From positions 62,001 through 126,000 of the forward strand of contig JAQUVW010000004.1 in NCBI GenBank assembly GCA_028693235.1: a DNA stretch of 64,000 bases, given 5' to 3'. Positions 44,742 to 53,278 of this stretch are shown here, one piece after another; within the stretch, counting starts at the first letter, position 1; each line of letters starts with the position of its first letter. A program made the translations under genes and the position numbers. Source of the stretch: Candidatus Gastranaerophilales bacterium. GTDB taxonomy: Bacteria > Cyanobacteriota > Vampirovibrionia > Gastranaerophilales > Gastranaerophilaceae. The notes beneath the pieces were generated by a model, which was not told where the DNA came from, did no database searches, and saw nothing but the letters and a program-made list of their open reading frames with translations.

Positions 44742-45220
44742 GGAGTAATTACCTCTCTTTTATCTTCTATCTTCTTTGACAAAACCGTACCGTGGTCTTT
44801 GTATTTTTTCAATATAAAATGAGTAGCGGTACTCAAAACACTGTTTAACGTAGATAATTTATCAGAAACAAAACTTGAAATTTCTTTCAATGATTTTTCT
44901 TCTAATGTCACAAGTAAATCATATCCGCCTGAAATCAAATAGACAGCTCTAACCTCAGGATAGTTATATATTCTTTCGGCAATGTTATCAAAGCCTTGAC
45001 CACGTTGAGGCGTGACTCTTACTTCTATCAATGCGGTAACCTTTTCGATAGATGTTTTTTCCCAATTTATCAAAGTATGATAACCGCAAATTATACCTTC
45101 ATTTTCCAATGCGGCGAGTTCATTAACGACATCAATTTCTTCTACACCAAGAATAACAGCGAGTTCTTTCAAATCAATTCTGCTGTTTTTTTCAATTACA
45201 GTTAATAATTCGTCTCTCAT
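44738..45220 (-). CDS. Lrp/AsnC family transcriptional regulator (AlaR/YugG-like)
   Basis: The 160-residue protein has an N-terminal winged helix-turn-helix (DLKELAVILGVEEIDVVNELAAL with GIICGYHTLINW) and a C-terminal RAM ligand-binding domain (TALIEVRVTPQRG, YLISGGYDLLVTLEEKSLKE). Such proteins sense amino acids as octamers and usually regulate the neighbouring gene. It overlaps the aminotransferase gene by 4 bp and precedes it in the operon. AAAAGGAGAAATC is a strong ribosome-binding site. Confidence 0.9.
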   Translation of the reverse strand: MRDELLTVIEKNSRIDLKELAVILGVEEIDVVNELAALENEGIICGYHTLINWEKTSIEKVTALIEVRVTPQRGQGFDNIAERIYNYPEVRAVYLISGGYDLLVTLEEKSLKEISSFVSDKLSTLNSVLSTATHFILKKYKDHGTVLSKKIEDKREVITP

Positions 45221-45279
45221 GATTTCTCCTTTTAGATATTATACATTATATCACCAGATACAAAATAAAAAGCAACTAT

Positions 45280-45312
45280 TTACATAAAAAAGGACGCTAA
45301 ATGCGTCCTTAA
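45280..45312 (-). terminator. Terminator of the DXS-like/cupin operon
   Basis: On the minus strand AAGGACGC and GCGTCCTT (45290-45297 and 45303-45310) form an 8-bp stem with a 5-base loop followed by a run of seven T, 5 bp after the cupin stop. Confidence 0.9.
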
Positions 45313-45314
45313 AT

Positions 45315-45710
45315 TTAGCTATAGTATTCTTCGTCAGAAACAGGCTCTAACCATTCAACAATACCAAGGTTGATATTTGCCCCTATCGCAAGATGAACAA
45401 GTTTAGAATTTTCAGTTGCACCATGCCAGTGCTCTTTATCGGGTGGAATTTTAACGACATCACCTTTTGTAATTTTCTTTTTTGAACTTCCTCTTTCTTG
45501 ATAGTATCCTTCGCCATCTATAACCAACAAGATTTGTCCGCCTGGGTGTTTATGCCAGTTATTACGGCTTTTTGCTTCAAATACCACATTCCAAATCGGA
45601 CAATTAAAGTCATCAATTTCAACCAAGGTTTGGGCAGAGGCAAGCCCCACAAAATACTGATTTTCACTCAATTCTGCCGTTTTGAAAACAGGGTCAATTA
45701 TTTGTTTCAT
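45315..45710 (-). CDS. Cupin domain protein
   Basis: The 131-residue protein is a single cupin: NNWHKHPGGQILLVIDGEG carries the first motif (HxH and a Gln in place of the usual Glu spacing), and KGDVVKIPPDKEHWHGA the second with His. It should bind a metal. Single cupins of this type act as small-molecule isomerases, oxygenases or decarboxylases; none can be specified. It follows the DXS-like gene by 12 bp on the same strand and shares its MerR-type promoter and terminator. Confidence 0.8.
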   Translation of the reverse strand: MKQIIDPVFKTAELSENQYFVGLASAQTLVEIDDFNCPIWNVVFEAKSRNNWHKHPGGQILLVIDGEGYYQERGSSKKKITKGDVVKIPPDKEHWHGATENSKLVHLAIGANINLGIVEWLEPVSDEEYYS

Positions 45711-45722
45711 AAAAACACCTTT

Positions 45723-47471
45723 CTATAGAACCTTTTTAACATCATCGACAATTAATTCAGGAGTCAAATGATATTTTTCAAATAAAACCTCCATGGGAAC
45801 TCTATCTGTAAATTCTTTCTTTCCGCCAAAATTTAAAACTTTCATATCAGTTGGTCCATAAAAGCTTGCAATTTTTTGTCCAAAGCCACCATCTAAAATC
45901 CCACTTTCTAAAGTAACTACAACTTGATGATTATTTTTTAGTGAATTTAAAAGTTCTTCATCAGTACCTGTTAAGAATTTTGGATTTATCAAAGTAGCAT
46001 TTATTCCCAATTTCTTTTGTAATTCTGTCTTTACAGCCACTCCAAGATTAAAGAAATTTCCCACAGCAATTATCGCAACTTTATCACCTTGTTCAACAGT
46101 TTCATATTTATTTAACAAGGAATAATTCGTTTCATCCTTTTTACCCGTAGATACAAATGCGCCAAAAGGCACTCTTATTGCAACAGGATGCTCTTTTTGT
46201 TCAACAGACCAATCAAGCATAGCCAGATACTCTTCCTTTGTTGTAGGAGCTAAATAAACAATATTTGGAATATTGCTAATCAAAGGAATGTCAAAAGAGC
46301 CCAAGTGCGTCATATCAGCATTTGAAAGCCCTCCCCAATATACCAAAATGGTTGCGGGTGAGTTATTTAAGCATAAATCTTGTGAAAGTTGGTCATACGT
46401 TCTTTGAACAAAGGAGCTCAATATCGCCAATACAGGTTTTCCGCCGTTTTTTGCAATAGCTGAAGAATATGCGATTGCGTGCTCCTCTGCAATTCCTACA
46501 TCTGTATAATTGTCGCCAAGCAAACTTCTGAATTCTTTTGAAAATCCTGTAGCACCCGGAGTTGCAGGCGAAATAGCAACAACAGTTTTATCATTTTTTT
46601 GTTTGTTCAAAATATAATCAGTAGTTATACTGTCATAGCTTTCAACTTGTGTTATTGTTTCATTTTTAGGCTCCATAAATCCAGGCATTTGCCAATGATA
46701 AAATTCTTTATCAATCACAGCAGGTTCATATCCTTTACCTTTTAAGGTGTGAATATGTAAAACCGTAGGTTTTTCAGAATCTTTAATATTTTCAAAAGCC
46801 GAAATCATCAATTTTATATCATTTCCATTCTCAACATAATGATAATCAAACCCTAAAGCCTTAAAGAAATTAAGCTCTGATTTTCCATTAGTTTTTCTTA
46901 GCAATTTTAAATTTTCATACAAGCCGCCATGATTTTCAGCAATAGACATTTCGTTGTCATTGACAACAATAATAATGTTTGACCCCAAGACAGCTGCATT
47001 ATTAAGCCCCTCGTAAGCCTCTCCGCCACTTAAAGAGCCATCGCCGATTAAAGCAATTACGTTGTATTTTTCACCCTTCAAATCTCTTGCTTTAGCCAAT
47101 CCTGTAGCCAAACTTACCGATGTTGAAGTATGTCCAATTATGAAATGGTCATGTTCACTTTCTTCAGGATTTGAATAGCCCGAAACAGAGAAATATTTAT
47201 CAGCTGTTGTAAAGCCCTCTTTTCTGCCTGTCAACATTTTATGAGGATAACATTGATGGGAAACATCAAATACAAACTTGTCGACAGGCGAATTAAATAC
47301 ATAGTGCATCGCAATTGACGCCTCAACTATTCCTAAATCCGGACCCAAGTGGCCCCCTATCGTATTTACTCTTTTTAAAATACAATTTCTCATTTCAGCC
47401 GAAAGCTCATCCATTTCAGCAACTGAAAGTTCTTTCAAATCTTGTGGTGAATCAATTTTGTCTAATATCAT
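45723..47471 (-). CDS. 1-deoxy-D-xylulose-5-phosphate synthase-like (DXS-like) enzyme
   Basis: The 582-residue protein has the DXS order of domains: VGTIGGHLGPDLGIVEA-like start (NTIGGHLGPDLG), VFDVSHQCYPHKMLTGR, ThDP motif GDGSLSGGEAYEGLNNAA with VVNDNEMSIAENHGG, then the pyrimidine domain with DVGIAEEHAIAYSSAIA, and a transketolase C domain. It is shorter than canonical DXS (about 620) and differs at the usual GDGALTGG motif. With an adjacent cupin and a MerR regulator it looks like an accessory paralogue rather than the housekeeping enzyme. The normal reaction joins pyruvate and glyceraldehyde 3-phosphate for isoprenoid or thiamine synthesis; the true substrate here may differ. Confidence 0.75.
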   Translation of the reverse strand: MILDKIDSPQDLKELSVAEMDELSAEMRNCILKRVNTIGGHLGPDLGIVEASIAMHYVFNSPVDKFVFDVSHQCYPHKMLTGRKEGFTTADKYFSVSGYSNPEESEHDHFIIGHTSTSVSLATGLAKARDLKGEKYNVIALIGDGSLSGGEAYEGLNNAAVLGSNIIIVVNDNEMSIAENHGGLYENLKLLRKTNGKSELNFFKALGFDYHYVENGNDIKLMISAFENIKDSEKPTVLHIHTLKGKGYEPAVIDKEFYHWQMPGFMEPKNETITQVESYDSITTDYILNKQKNDKTVVAISPATPGATGFSKEFRSLLGDNYTDVGIAEEHAIAYSSAIAKNGGKPVLAILSSFVQRTYDQLSQDLCLNNSPATILVYWGGLSNADMTHLGSFDIPLISNIPNIVYLAPTTKEEYLAMLDWSVEQKEHPVAIRVPFGAFVSTGKKDETNYSLLNKYETVEQGDKVAIIAVGNFFNLGVAVKTELQKKLGINATLINPKFLTGTDEELLNSLKNNHQVVVTLESGILDGGFGQKIASFYGPTDMKVLNFGGKKEFTDRVPMEVLFEKYHLTPELIVDDVKKVL

Positions 47472-47511
47472 TTTTCTACCTTTATTTTTAACTTAAATCT
47501 ATGATATTATA

Positions 47512-47543
47512 ATTTTAAAACTTGATAGTAACTATCAGTCAAG
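47512..47543 (-). promoter_or_regulatory. MerR-type promoter/operator of the DXS-like/cupin operon
   Basis: Read on the minus strand: -35 TTGACT (plus 47537-47542), a 19-bp spacer, -10 TAAAAT (plus 47512-47517). The spacer contains most of a near-perfect palindrome TGATAGTTACTATCA (plus 47523-47537, 7+1+7). A 19-bp spacer with a dyad inside it is the hallmark of MerR-activated promoters. A plus-strand TATAAT at 47508-47513 would place the merR start inside the dyad, allowing autoregulation. Confidence 0.75.
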
Positions 47544-47552
47544 GGGGGTAAA

Positions 47553-47960
47553 ATGTACACAATAAAAGAAGTATCAGAAAAAACGGGAATATCTGAACAT
47601 ACACTCAGATTTTGGGCAAAAAATGAGCTATTTCCAGAAATATCAAGAAATAAAAATAATATCAGAATGTTTAACGAAAACGATTTGGCATGGGTAAAAA
47701 TGGTTAATTGCCTTCGGAGCGTTGGGACAGAAATAAAAGAAGTAAAAAAATACATTGATTTGTGTCTTGAAGGTGATTCAACTATAAAAGAACGTTTTGA
47801 AATAATAAAAAATACAAAAACTAACGCCATAAAAAAAATGGAAGAATTAAAAAATCAACTTGAACTTTTAGACTATAAAGAAAATTATTATAAAAATCTT
47901 ATAAACAACCACCTCCAAGATGAGTGGAATCCGGCAAACCAACTTACAAAATGCAATTAA
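47553..47960 (+). CDS. MerR family transcriptional regulator
   Basis: The 135-residue protein begins MYTIKEVSEKTGISEHTLRF, the MerR helix-turn-helix start, followed by the wing (NKNNIRMFNENDLAWVKMVN) and a dimerising coiled coil (about residues 75-120). The C terminus is short and has one Cys, with no clear metal site. A strong AAGGGGGG ribosome-binding site precedes the ATG. It is divergent from the DXS-like gene with a 19-bp-spacer promoter between them, so it most likely activates that operon on binding an unknown ligand. Confidence 0.9.
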   Translation: MYTIKEVSEKTGISEHTLRFWAKNELFPEISRNKNNIRMFNENDLAWVKMVNCLRSVGTEIKEVKKYIDLCLEGDSTIKERFEIIKNTKTNAIKKMEELKNQLELLDYKENYYKNLINNHLQDEWNPANQLTKCN

Positions 47961-48054
47961 TATATTGTAATTTTGCGTTAATTAATGTTAAAAATAATAT
48001 TCAAAATGACGGTTTTTAGTTCTTTTAAGACTATAATTGGTGAAGGGTGGATAT

Positions 48055-48333
48055 ATGAATATTATTGGACTTATCTCCGTTTTACTTATAATAGCTTTAG
48101 TTTGTTTTTTGTTCCTCTTTTTTAGGAAAGAGAAATATATTAAAACTTGTGCCACCTTTTTGACAATCATAGCCGTAATCGGAACAGGCATGATTATTTG
48201 TGAAAAACCTAAACTTCACGCTCCTGTTTCAATGAGTGTTATTGATTATTTAATAAAATTTAATGATGATGGTTCTGTTATTACAACTAAAAAAACTACT
48301 CGTACAAACTATAAAAATAAGGAGATGAAATAA
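48055..48333 (+). CDS. Uncharacterised small membrane protein (92 aa)
   Basis: ATG at 48055 has GAAGGGTGG upstream; an upstream frame from 48037 exists but lacks a site. The 92-residue protein has two hydrophobic segments (IIGLISVLLIIALVCFLFLF and a second near residues 30-48), then a short polar tail ending KNKEMK. I recognise no family. Its stop shares bases (TAATG) with the start of the next gene, so they are translationally coupled; it is the first gene of the 48-53 kb cluster. Confidence 0.6.
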   Translation: MNIIGLISVLLIIALVCFLFLFFRKEKYIKTCATFLTIIAVIGTGMIICEKPKLHAPVSMSVIDYLIKFNDDGSVITTKKTTRTNYKNKEMK

Positions 48334-49376
48334 TGAAAAAATTCATTTGTTTATTTCTATGTTTTTTTTATTTTGCTTCGTCAAATATTTGTTTTGCGGA
48401 CTCTACGCATCTTTATTTTGTTAAAAATACCAATAAAAGCCTGCTTAAACCTTATGTTGAACAATCCTATTTGAAAGAAAAATATGACTTAACAAAAACA
48501 GATCCTTATTATGGTGTTTTAAAAACTGATAATTCAAATTCTGCATTAATAATTTTGCAAACTACAGGTTCGAATGTGTTTTATTTCTATAAATCAACCT
48601 CTAACAATAGACTTGATAAAGCAATATTAAAAATGCTAAAAACAAACAATATTGTTTATGAAGAATCGTTTAATACTAATTATATAAATTTGTTTGAAAC
48701 TCAATCAAATAAAATCTTGTCAAACAACGGAACCGATTTATATAGTTTTGACTCAACAACAACAAAATATCAAGCTCCCGCAAAAAAAAGTCAAACCAGC
48801 CAATCAACTGCATTAAAGGGGTATATAGGGAAAGTAGTTTCGGGCACTACTTTTAAAACATATTTACAAACGCCAATAAACACATCTACTGCCTCAAAAG
48901 GAGATGTCGTAACCGCTGTTTTGTCAGAAGATTGGAGCTACAATGGAAATATTATAGCACCACAAGGAAGCTTAGTTTCTGGCATTTTGACCAACGCTAG
49001 ACATGCTTCAGTTGGTTCTTTTAACGGTAAAGCGATTATTGATTTCAATAAAATTACAACACCAGATAATAAGATTTATTATATTTCTACTGAACCGATT
49101 GATTTTTCCGTCACAAATGAGGGAAAAATTGCAAAGTCTACAAAATCTGTAATAACCGCAGCTGCAGTTGGTGCGGTTGTCGGATTACTAGCTGCTGCTT
49201 GTTTTAGCGGTAGTGGCTCCAATCTGGGGAAAGCTGCTGCACTTGGTGCCGCTAGCGGTGCCGGCATTAGCTTGGTTTCTTCGGTTGCCGAAAAAGGTGT
49301 TGATGCGGAAATTCCTGTTTATACGGATTTGGAATTGAAATTAATAAAACCATTGAATGTAATGTTAAAATATTAA
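48333..49376 (+). CDS. Exported protein with possible VirB10/TrbI-like C-terminal domain
   Basis: The 347-residue protein has a signal peptide (FICLFLCFFYFASSNICFA). The first half has no recognised domain. The second half (GDVVTAVLSEDW, IIAPQGSLVSGILTN, and KAIIDFNKITTPDNKIYYI) loosely follows the order of blocks in VirB10/TrbI proteins. A hydrophobic Gly/Ala-rich stretch follows (AAAVGAVVGLLAAACF and AAALGAASGAGISLV). It ends EIPVYTDLELKLIKPL. The match to TrbI is weak and may be wrong. It is the second gene of an apparent operon of envelope proteins. Confidence 0.45.
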   Translation: MKKFICLFLCFFYFASSNICFADSTHLYFVKNTNKSLLKPYVEQSYLKEKYDLTKTDPYYGVLKTDNSNSALIILQTTGSNVFYFYKSTSNNRLDKAILKMLKTNNIVYEESFNTNYINLFETQSNKILSNNGTDLYSFDSTTTKYQAPAKKSQTSQSTALKGYIGKVVSGTTFKTYLQTPINTSTASKGDVVTAVLSEDWSYNGNIIAPQGSLVSGILTNARHASVGSFNGKAIIDFNKITTPDNKIYYISTEPIDFSVTNEGKIAKSTKSVITAAAVGAVVGLLAAACFSGSGSNLGKAAALGAASGAGISLVSSVAEKGVDAEIPVYTDLELKLIKPLNVMLKY

Positions 49377-49388
49377 GGATTAAAATTT

Positions 49389-50057
49389 ATGAATAAAAGA
49401 TTAATAATTATCGGAATTATAATATTAGCAATATCAATAATAGGGAAATTGTTATTTGTTCTTTCAAAAAATATTAAGGTAGATGATTTTCATAAATCAG
49501 CGATTATTTTTGTCGTTGATTCATCAGCATCTAACCAAAAAATGTTACCAAAACAAATAAAATATTTAAAATCATTTTGTTCTATTCTTGACCCAGAAGA
49601 TGAAATAAAAATCTTAAACGTTTCGCAAAAAGCATATTTAATATTTGAAGGTTCCCCAAGTGATTCTTCAGGAATATCAAAAGCCGTAAATACATTTACT
49701 AAATATGATGAAAACAATTACGGAACAGCTTATGGCGAAGGGCTTAAAAAAGCATTTTCACATTCTTTAACAATGAAGAAAGAAGGATATGTTCCAGCAA
49801 TAGTCGTAATCGGCGATTTGGCTAATGAAGGAGATACTTCAACTCAAATTAATTGGGATACTTTGCCGTCTAATGTTGAAAACGTCAAGAAATATGCACC
49901 TGACTTAGCTATGATGTTTGTTTTTGCTCATCCTGAAAAACTTGATTTTGTCAAAACAAAACTGGCACCTGTTTTAGGTGAAAAAAGACTCATCATTGCA
50001 ACCGAGCAAAATTCAACAAAAGCTCAACGTAAATTTTTAGAAGCAATTGGAAGATAG
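49389..50057 (+). CDS. Membrane-anchored von Willebrand factor A-like protein
   Basis: The 222-residue protein has one N-terminal TM (LIIIGIIILAISIIGKLLFV) followed by a VWA-like fold. IIFVVDSSASNQ is a DxSxS-type metal site, and TAYGEGLKKAFSHS and PAIVVIGDLANEGD cover the expected Thr and Asp positions. VWA domains bind Mg and partner proteins. No enzymatic motif is present. It lies 12 bp after the previous gene and 14 bp before the 8-TM protein gene, so the proteins likely work together in the membrane. Confidence 0.7.
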   Translation: MNKRLIIIGIIILAISIIGKLLFVLSKNIKVDDFHKSAIIFVVDSSASNQKMLPKQIKYLKSFCSILDPEDEIKILNVSQKAYLIFEGSPSDSSGISKAVNTFTKYDENNYGTAYGEGLKKAFSHSLTMKKEGYVPAIVVIGDLANEGDTSTQINWDTLPSNVENVKKYAPDLAMMFVFAHPEKLDFVKTKLAPVLGEKRLIIATEQNSTKAQRKFLEAIGR

Positions 50058-50071
50058 GAGTTTCTTAAATA

Positions 50072-51670
50072 ATGGCATTTACAATAATTTCAAAAAATAA
50101 AGAAAAAACATTTTCAGATAAAGAATTAGTCAATATTTGTTCAAAAGATGGTTTCGATTTCAAACTTGATGTCGATTTCGACTTTATGTTGGCTGTCCAA
50201 TATGATTTAAAAACTAATAAATGTATTCTGTTGAATCAATTTAACAACGAGAAATTTTTATTCAAAGGAAAGCCTCTGCCTGCTCGACTTGAAGTTGAAA
50301 AAATATGCAAAATTATGATTGCAGATTCAGATGAGTTTATTACTATAAAAATGATTGGGACTTCCTCTAATGTTGAGCTAAAAGAGGATAATCTTACCGA
50401 AAATGATTTAAAAGATTTATATGGCGATGAAGTAAATGCAAATATTCGATTAAAAATTGAAAAAAGAAAAAGTGAAATTGAGCAAGCAAGAATTTCTATA
50501 ATAAATCAGGTATCCCATACAATTAATGATTTACAACATAAATTGTCAATGAATTCAAAAGGGGGAATTGTTTTACATATTGCATTACTACTAGCTTCTC
50601 TGATTTGCTCTTTTGGAGTTTCAAATTATTTAATGGGACTACCTTTAGCTCAATCTTCAAATGTAATTCAAATGCCTACAAATTTAAAATTAATATTTGT
50701 TTTTGCTTTTGTTTTATATGGGCTTGGACTAATTATGAAACAAGGTATTTTCCTCTATTTACAAAACAAGTCAAATATTGACAGTGATACATCAATAATT
50801 GCTGAAAAATTTATGATTGTTATGTCCTCAGTCTTTTATGTTGCAATTTATCTCATAAATGTTTTGTATTATTTGACGCCAAAAACAATACCTGTTTTCG
50901 CAGTTCTAATCTCGTTGTTATTCACTTCAATTGCAATGACACTTGCAATTGCTTGCGGGTATTTTAAACATAATAACGTTGAATTATCAAAGGAACTTAA
51001 TAAATTTGAATATAGAGAAGATTTTGAAAAAGTAGTAAAAGAATATCAAAATTGGATTGAAAGATTTGCCAATAACATGAGTTTGACAAAAATAAGGAAC
51101 ATAAAAGATAAATTATTTATGTTGCAGTTAAAATCAATCGGAGAAATAATTTTAGGTATTTTGACCGCTCCGTTTTTGGCGTATGGGGTTTCTAATACCC
51201 TAGCAATGTGCTTCCCTGAAGCTGCAGGCTGGATAAGAATATCAGGGCTACGTTTTAGTCCGGTATTTTTGGTATTAGCAACTGTAATGATTGTCTTTGC
51301 ATTTTTTGCTTTTGTTAATGCTTTTACTTGTAATCGTAAAATTCAGGCTTCGAATGTTTTAAAAACCGACGGATTTAGTAATTTTATTAACCACGGGGTA
51401 GAAATATTCGGATTACAAGGAGTCAGAAAACTTAATTCTGAAATGAGACAATCTTTTCTTATTGGAATTGCAATTATCGGAATAGAATTTACAATGAATA
51501 TCTCATATTTTATGCAAGAAATGGGTGGAGATTTGGGCGGAATGCTGTTGAGCGTATTGGCGGCACTTGTTCCTACTGCTATCTTGATTGCGGAAACATA
51601 TATGTTAAGTGCAACCAAATTTGAATCCTTCGTTTGTGATGGATTAATATCAAAAATAGATAAAGATTAA
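50072..51670 (+). CDS. Uncharacterised 8-TM membrane protein with soluble N-terminal domain
   Basis: The 532-residue protein has a soluble N-terminal region of about 125 residues with beta-strand character (FHA-like in pattern but not convincingly so), a coiled coil around residues 130-160, and eight predicted TM segments near 168-188, 205-226, 245-268, 272-296, 358-385, 395-420, 468-488 and 493-517. A cytoplasmic loop of about 60 residues separates TM4 and TM5. I recognise no family: it is not ExbB/TolQ-like in layout. GGAG lies before the ATG, and its stop shares bases with the next ATG (TAATG). Confidence 0.6.
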   Translation: MAFTIISKNKEKTFSDKELVNICSKDGFDFKLDVDFDFMLAVQYDLKTNKCILLNQFNNEKFLFKGKPLPARLEVEKICKIMIADSDEFITIKMIGTSSNVELKEDNLTENDLKDLYGDEVNANIRLKIEKRKSEIEQARISIINQVSHTINDLQHKLSMNSKGGIVLHIALLLASLICSFGVSNYLMGLPLAQSSNVIQMPTNLKLIFVFAFVLYGLGLIMKQGIFLYLQNKSNIDSDTSIIAEKFMIVMSSVFYVAIYLINVLYYLTPKTIPVFAVLISLLFTSIAMTLAIACGYFKHNNVELSKELNKFEYREDFEKVVKEYQNWIERFANNMSLTKIRNIKDKLFMLQLKSIGEIILGILTAPFLAYGVSNTLAMCFPEAAGWIRISGLRFSPVFLVLATVMIVFAFFAFVNAFTCNRKIQASNVLKTDGFSNFINHGVEIFGLQGVRKLNSEMRQSFLIGIAIIGIEFTMNISYFMQEMGGDLGGMLLSVLAALVPTAILIAETYMLSATKFESFVCDGLISKIDKD

Positions 51671-52413
51671 TGTTTTATAATTTATTTTTTAAAATTTTAA
51701 TAGCTCTAATTATATTTATTACACTCTTAATTTGTGGGATTAAGCCACATCTTCATACAAAAATATTGGTTTATGATTCAAATTTTGAACAAGTCCAAAA
51801 TGATGACTCTTCACAAAAATCCGATTTGCAAAATGTGCAAACCAAAAATCTAACTTTGTCAAAAAGTTTGCCCCAAAAAACAGACAACTACATATCGGAA
51901 GTTAAAAGAAATAAAGCATTACCTCAAATTACAAAACAAGATTCGAAACAACATCTACAAAGAACTTCAACAATAAAAGACAATACGGTTCAACAAATTA
52001 AAAAGCCTGCTTCTTCCATAAAAATGCAACCTGCAAAATCCAAAAAAACTCTAGAATCGCTGGCAAAACAAGAAGAAATCGCTTGGAATGTATGGCGATC
52101 AAATATACAAAATCAAATAATGAATGATGCCTCTATTGGCGGGGTTCCAAACGGTACTGTTTTTAAATTTAGCTTTGTTGTAGATAGATATGGTAAGGTT
52201 TCTAATGTTAAAACTTGGTCTTTAAATCCCACTTATACACCTCTTGCAATTCAGTATATAGCACCTGTTATAAGAGGTTATCAAGGACATTCTATTCTAG
52301 ATTTCCCAAGGTCGTCAAATCGCATTACAACAACAGTTGATGGCGGATTTAAAGTTTCTCAAGTTGCAAAATATAGTAAACCTAGTGATTATAATGATAT
52401 AGAAAAAAAGTGA
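51670..52413 (+). CDS. TonB-like protein (N-terminal TM, Lys/Gln/Ser linker, TonB-C-like domain)
   Basis: The 247-residue protein has one TM (about 5-25), a long Lys/Gln/Ser/Pro-rich linker (residues about 35-135) and a C-terminal domain of about 90 residues: WNVWRSNIQNQIMNDAS, then FKFSFVVDRYGKVSNVKTWS, matching the strand order of the TonB C-terminal fold. TonB proteins carry energy from inner to outer membrane, but no ExbB/ExbD or TonB-dependent receptor is in the window. It follows the 8-TM gene with a start overlapping its stop. Confidence 0.65.
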   Translation: MFYNLFFKILIALIIFITLLICGIKPHLHTKILVYDSNFEQVQNDDSSQKSDLQNVQTKNLTLSKSLPQKTDNYISEVKRNKALPQITKQDSKQHLQRTSTIKDNTVQQIKKPASSIKMQPAKSKKTLESLAKQEEIAWNVWRSNIQNQIMNDASIGGVPNGTVFKFSFVVDRYGKVSNVKTWSLNPTYTPLAIQYIAPVIRGYQGHSILDFPRSSNRITTTVDGGFKVSQVAKYSKPSDYNDIEKK

Positions 52414-52420
52414 GGACACA

Positions 52421-53278
52421 ATGTTTAGGTGTAAAGAATGTGGCTTTGATTATGATATCAAACCTGATTATTGCGAATGTGGTAATGATGAATTTGATGA
52501 AATTATAGAAAACAAATCCATAAATTCGAATTTAGATAATAAAAAAGAACCACATATATATAAAACTAAAAACGACGCCACAAAAAAGAATAAAATTCAT
52601 ATTCCATCTGTTTGTATTTTTATGTTTTGCTTACTTTTATCAGCTTTTGTTCTTCTTTTTGCTTGGAATCCCAAAGCTGTTAATACTTCTTCTATAAAAA
52701 ATACAAAAGTTGAAAATAATCAAAACATTCCCAACATTGATAAAATATGGAATTCATCTACTCCAAGCAAAATGCCTGAAAAGCAAGAAAAGGAACCCTC
52801 AATTAAACAACAAATAGAAGAAAAACCTATTGAGATAATTCAACAAACAAAAGAACAAAATATTAATAAAACGATAGCTAATAAGCAAAATAAAATGCCT
52901 AAACAGCAAGTCAAAACGCAAAAAATCATACAAACACCTGTTCAAATAAAAGCCAAACCGGTTTCAACATCAAAAATAAATAAGCAAGAACTTAATTATT
53001 ACAAGTATTCTTTAAGAAATAAAATTGCATCAAAAATTGATTTTACAAACATTTTAGGAGACGGGACTTGTGTTGTATCATTTACCCTTTCTAAAGCAGG
53101 GGCATTGCAAAACAGAAGATTTACTCTTCAATCTGACAATGGAATGTTGAATGATGCTGTTTATGAAGCTGTATTAGCAGTTCCAACATATACTTCTCCT
53201 CCATCTGCCTATAACAATGAAGTTCTAAATTTTACCGTAAAATTTTATAATGGAAATTTTGAAATTACATTAATTTAA
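52421..53278 (+). CDS. Zinc-ribbon/TonB-C-like membrane protein
   Basis: The 285-residue protein starts with a zinc ribbon (FRCKECGFDYDIKPDYCECG, C-x2-C and C-x-C). A TM follows (VCIFMFCLLLSAFVLLFAW, residues about 63-82), then a long Lys/Gln/Pro-rich linker and a TonB-C-like domain (YYKYSLRNKIASKIDFTN, CVVSFTLSKAGALQNRRF). A cytoplasmic zinc ribbon joined to a periplasmic TonB-type domain is unusual. It is the second TonB-like gene of the cluster, 7 bp after the first. Its stop overlaps the convergent VWA gene by 4 bp. Confidence 0.65.
   Translation: MFRCKECGFDYDIKPDYCECGNDEFDEIIENKSINSNLDNKKEPHIYKTKNDATKKNKIHIPSVCIFMFCLLLSAFVLLFAWNPKAVNTSSIKNTKVENNQNIPNIDKIWNSSTPSKMPEKQEKEPSIKQQIEEKPIEIIQQTKEQNINKTIANKQNKMPKQQVKTQKIIQTPVQIKAKPVSTSKINKQELNYYKYSLRNKIASKIDFTNILGDGTCVVSFTLSKAGALQNRRFTLQSDNGMLNDAVYEAVLAVPTYTSPPSAYNNEVLNFTVKFYNGNFEITLI

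Noticed and set aside
48333-49376. Type IV secretion (conjugation) system
   Set aside because: Only one weakly TrbI-like protein; no VirB4, VirD4 or relaxase gene is present.
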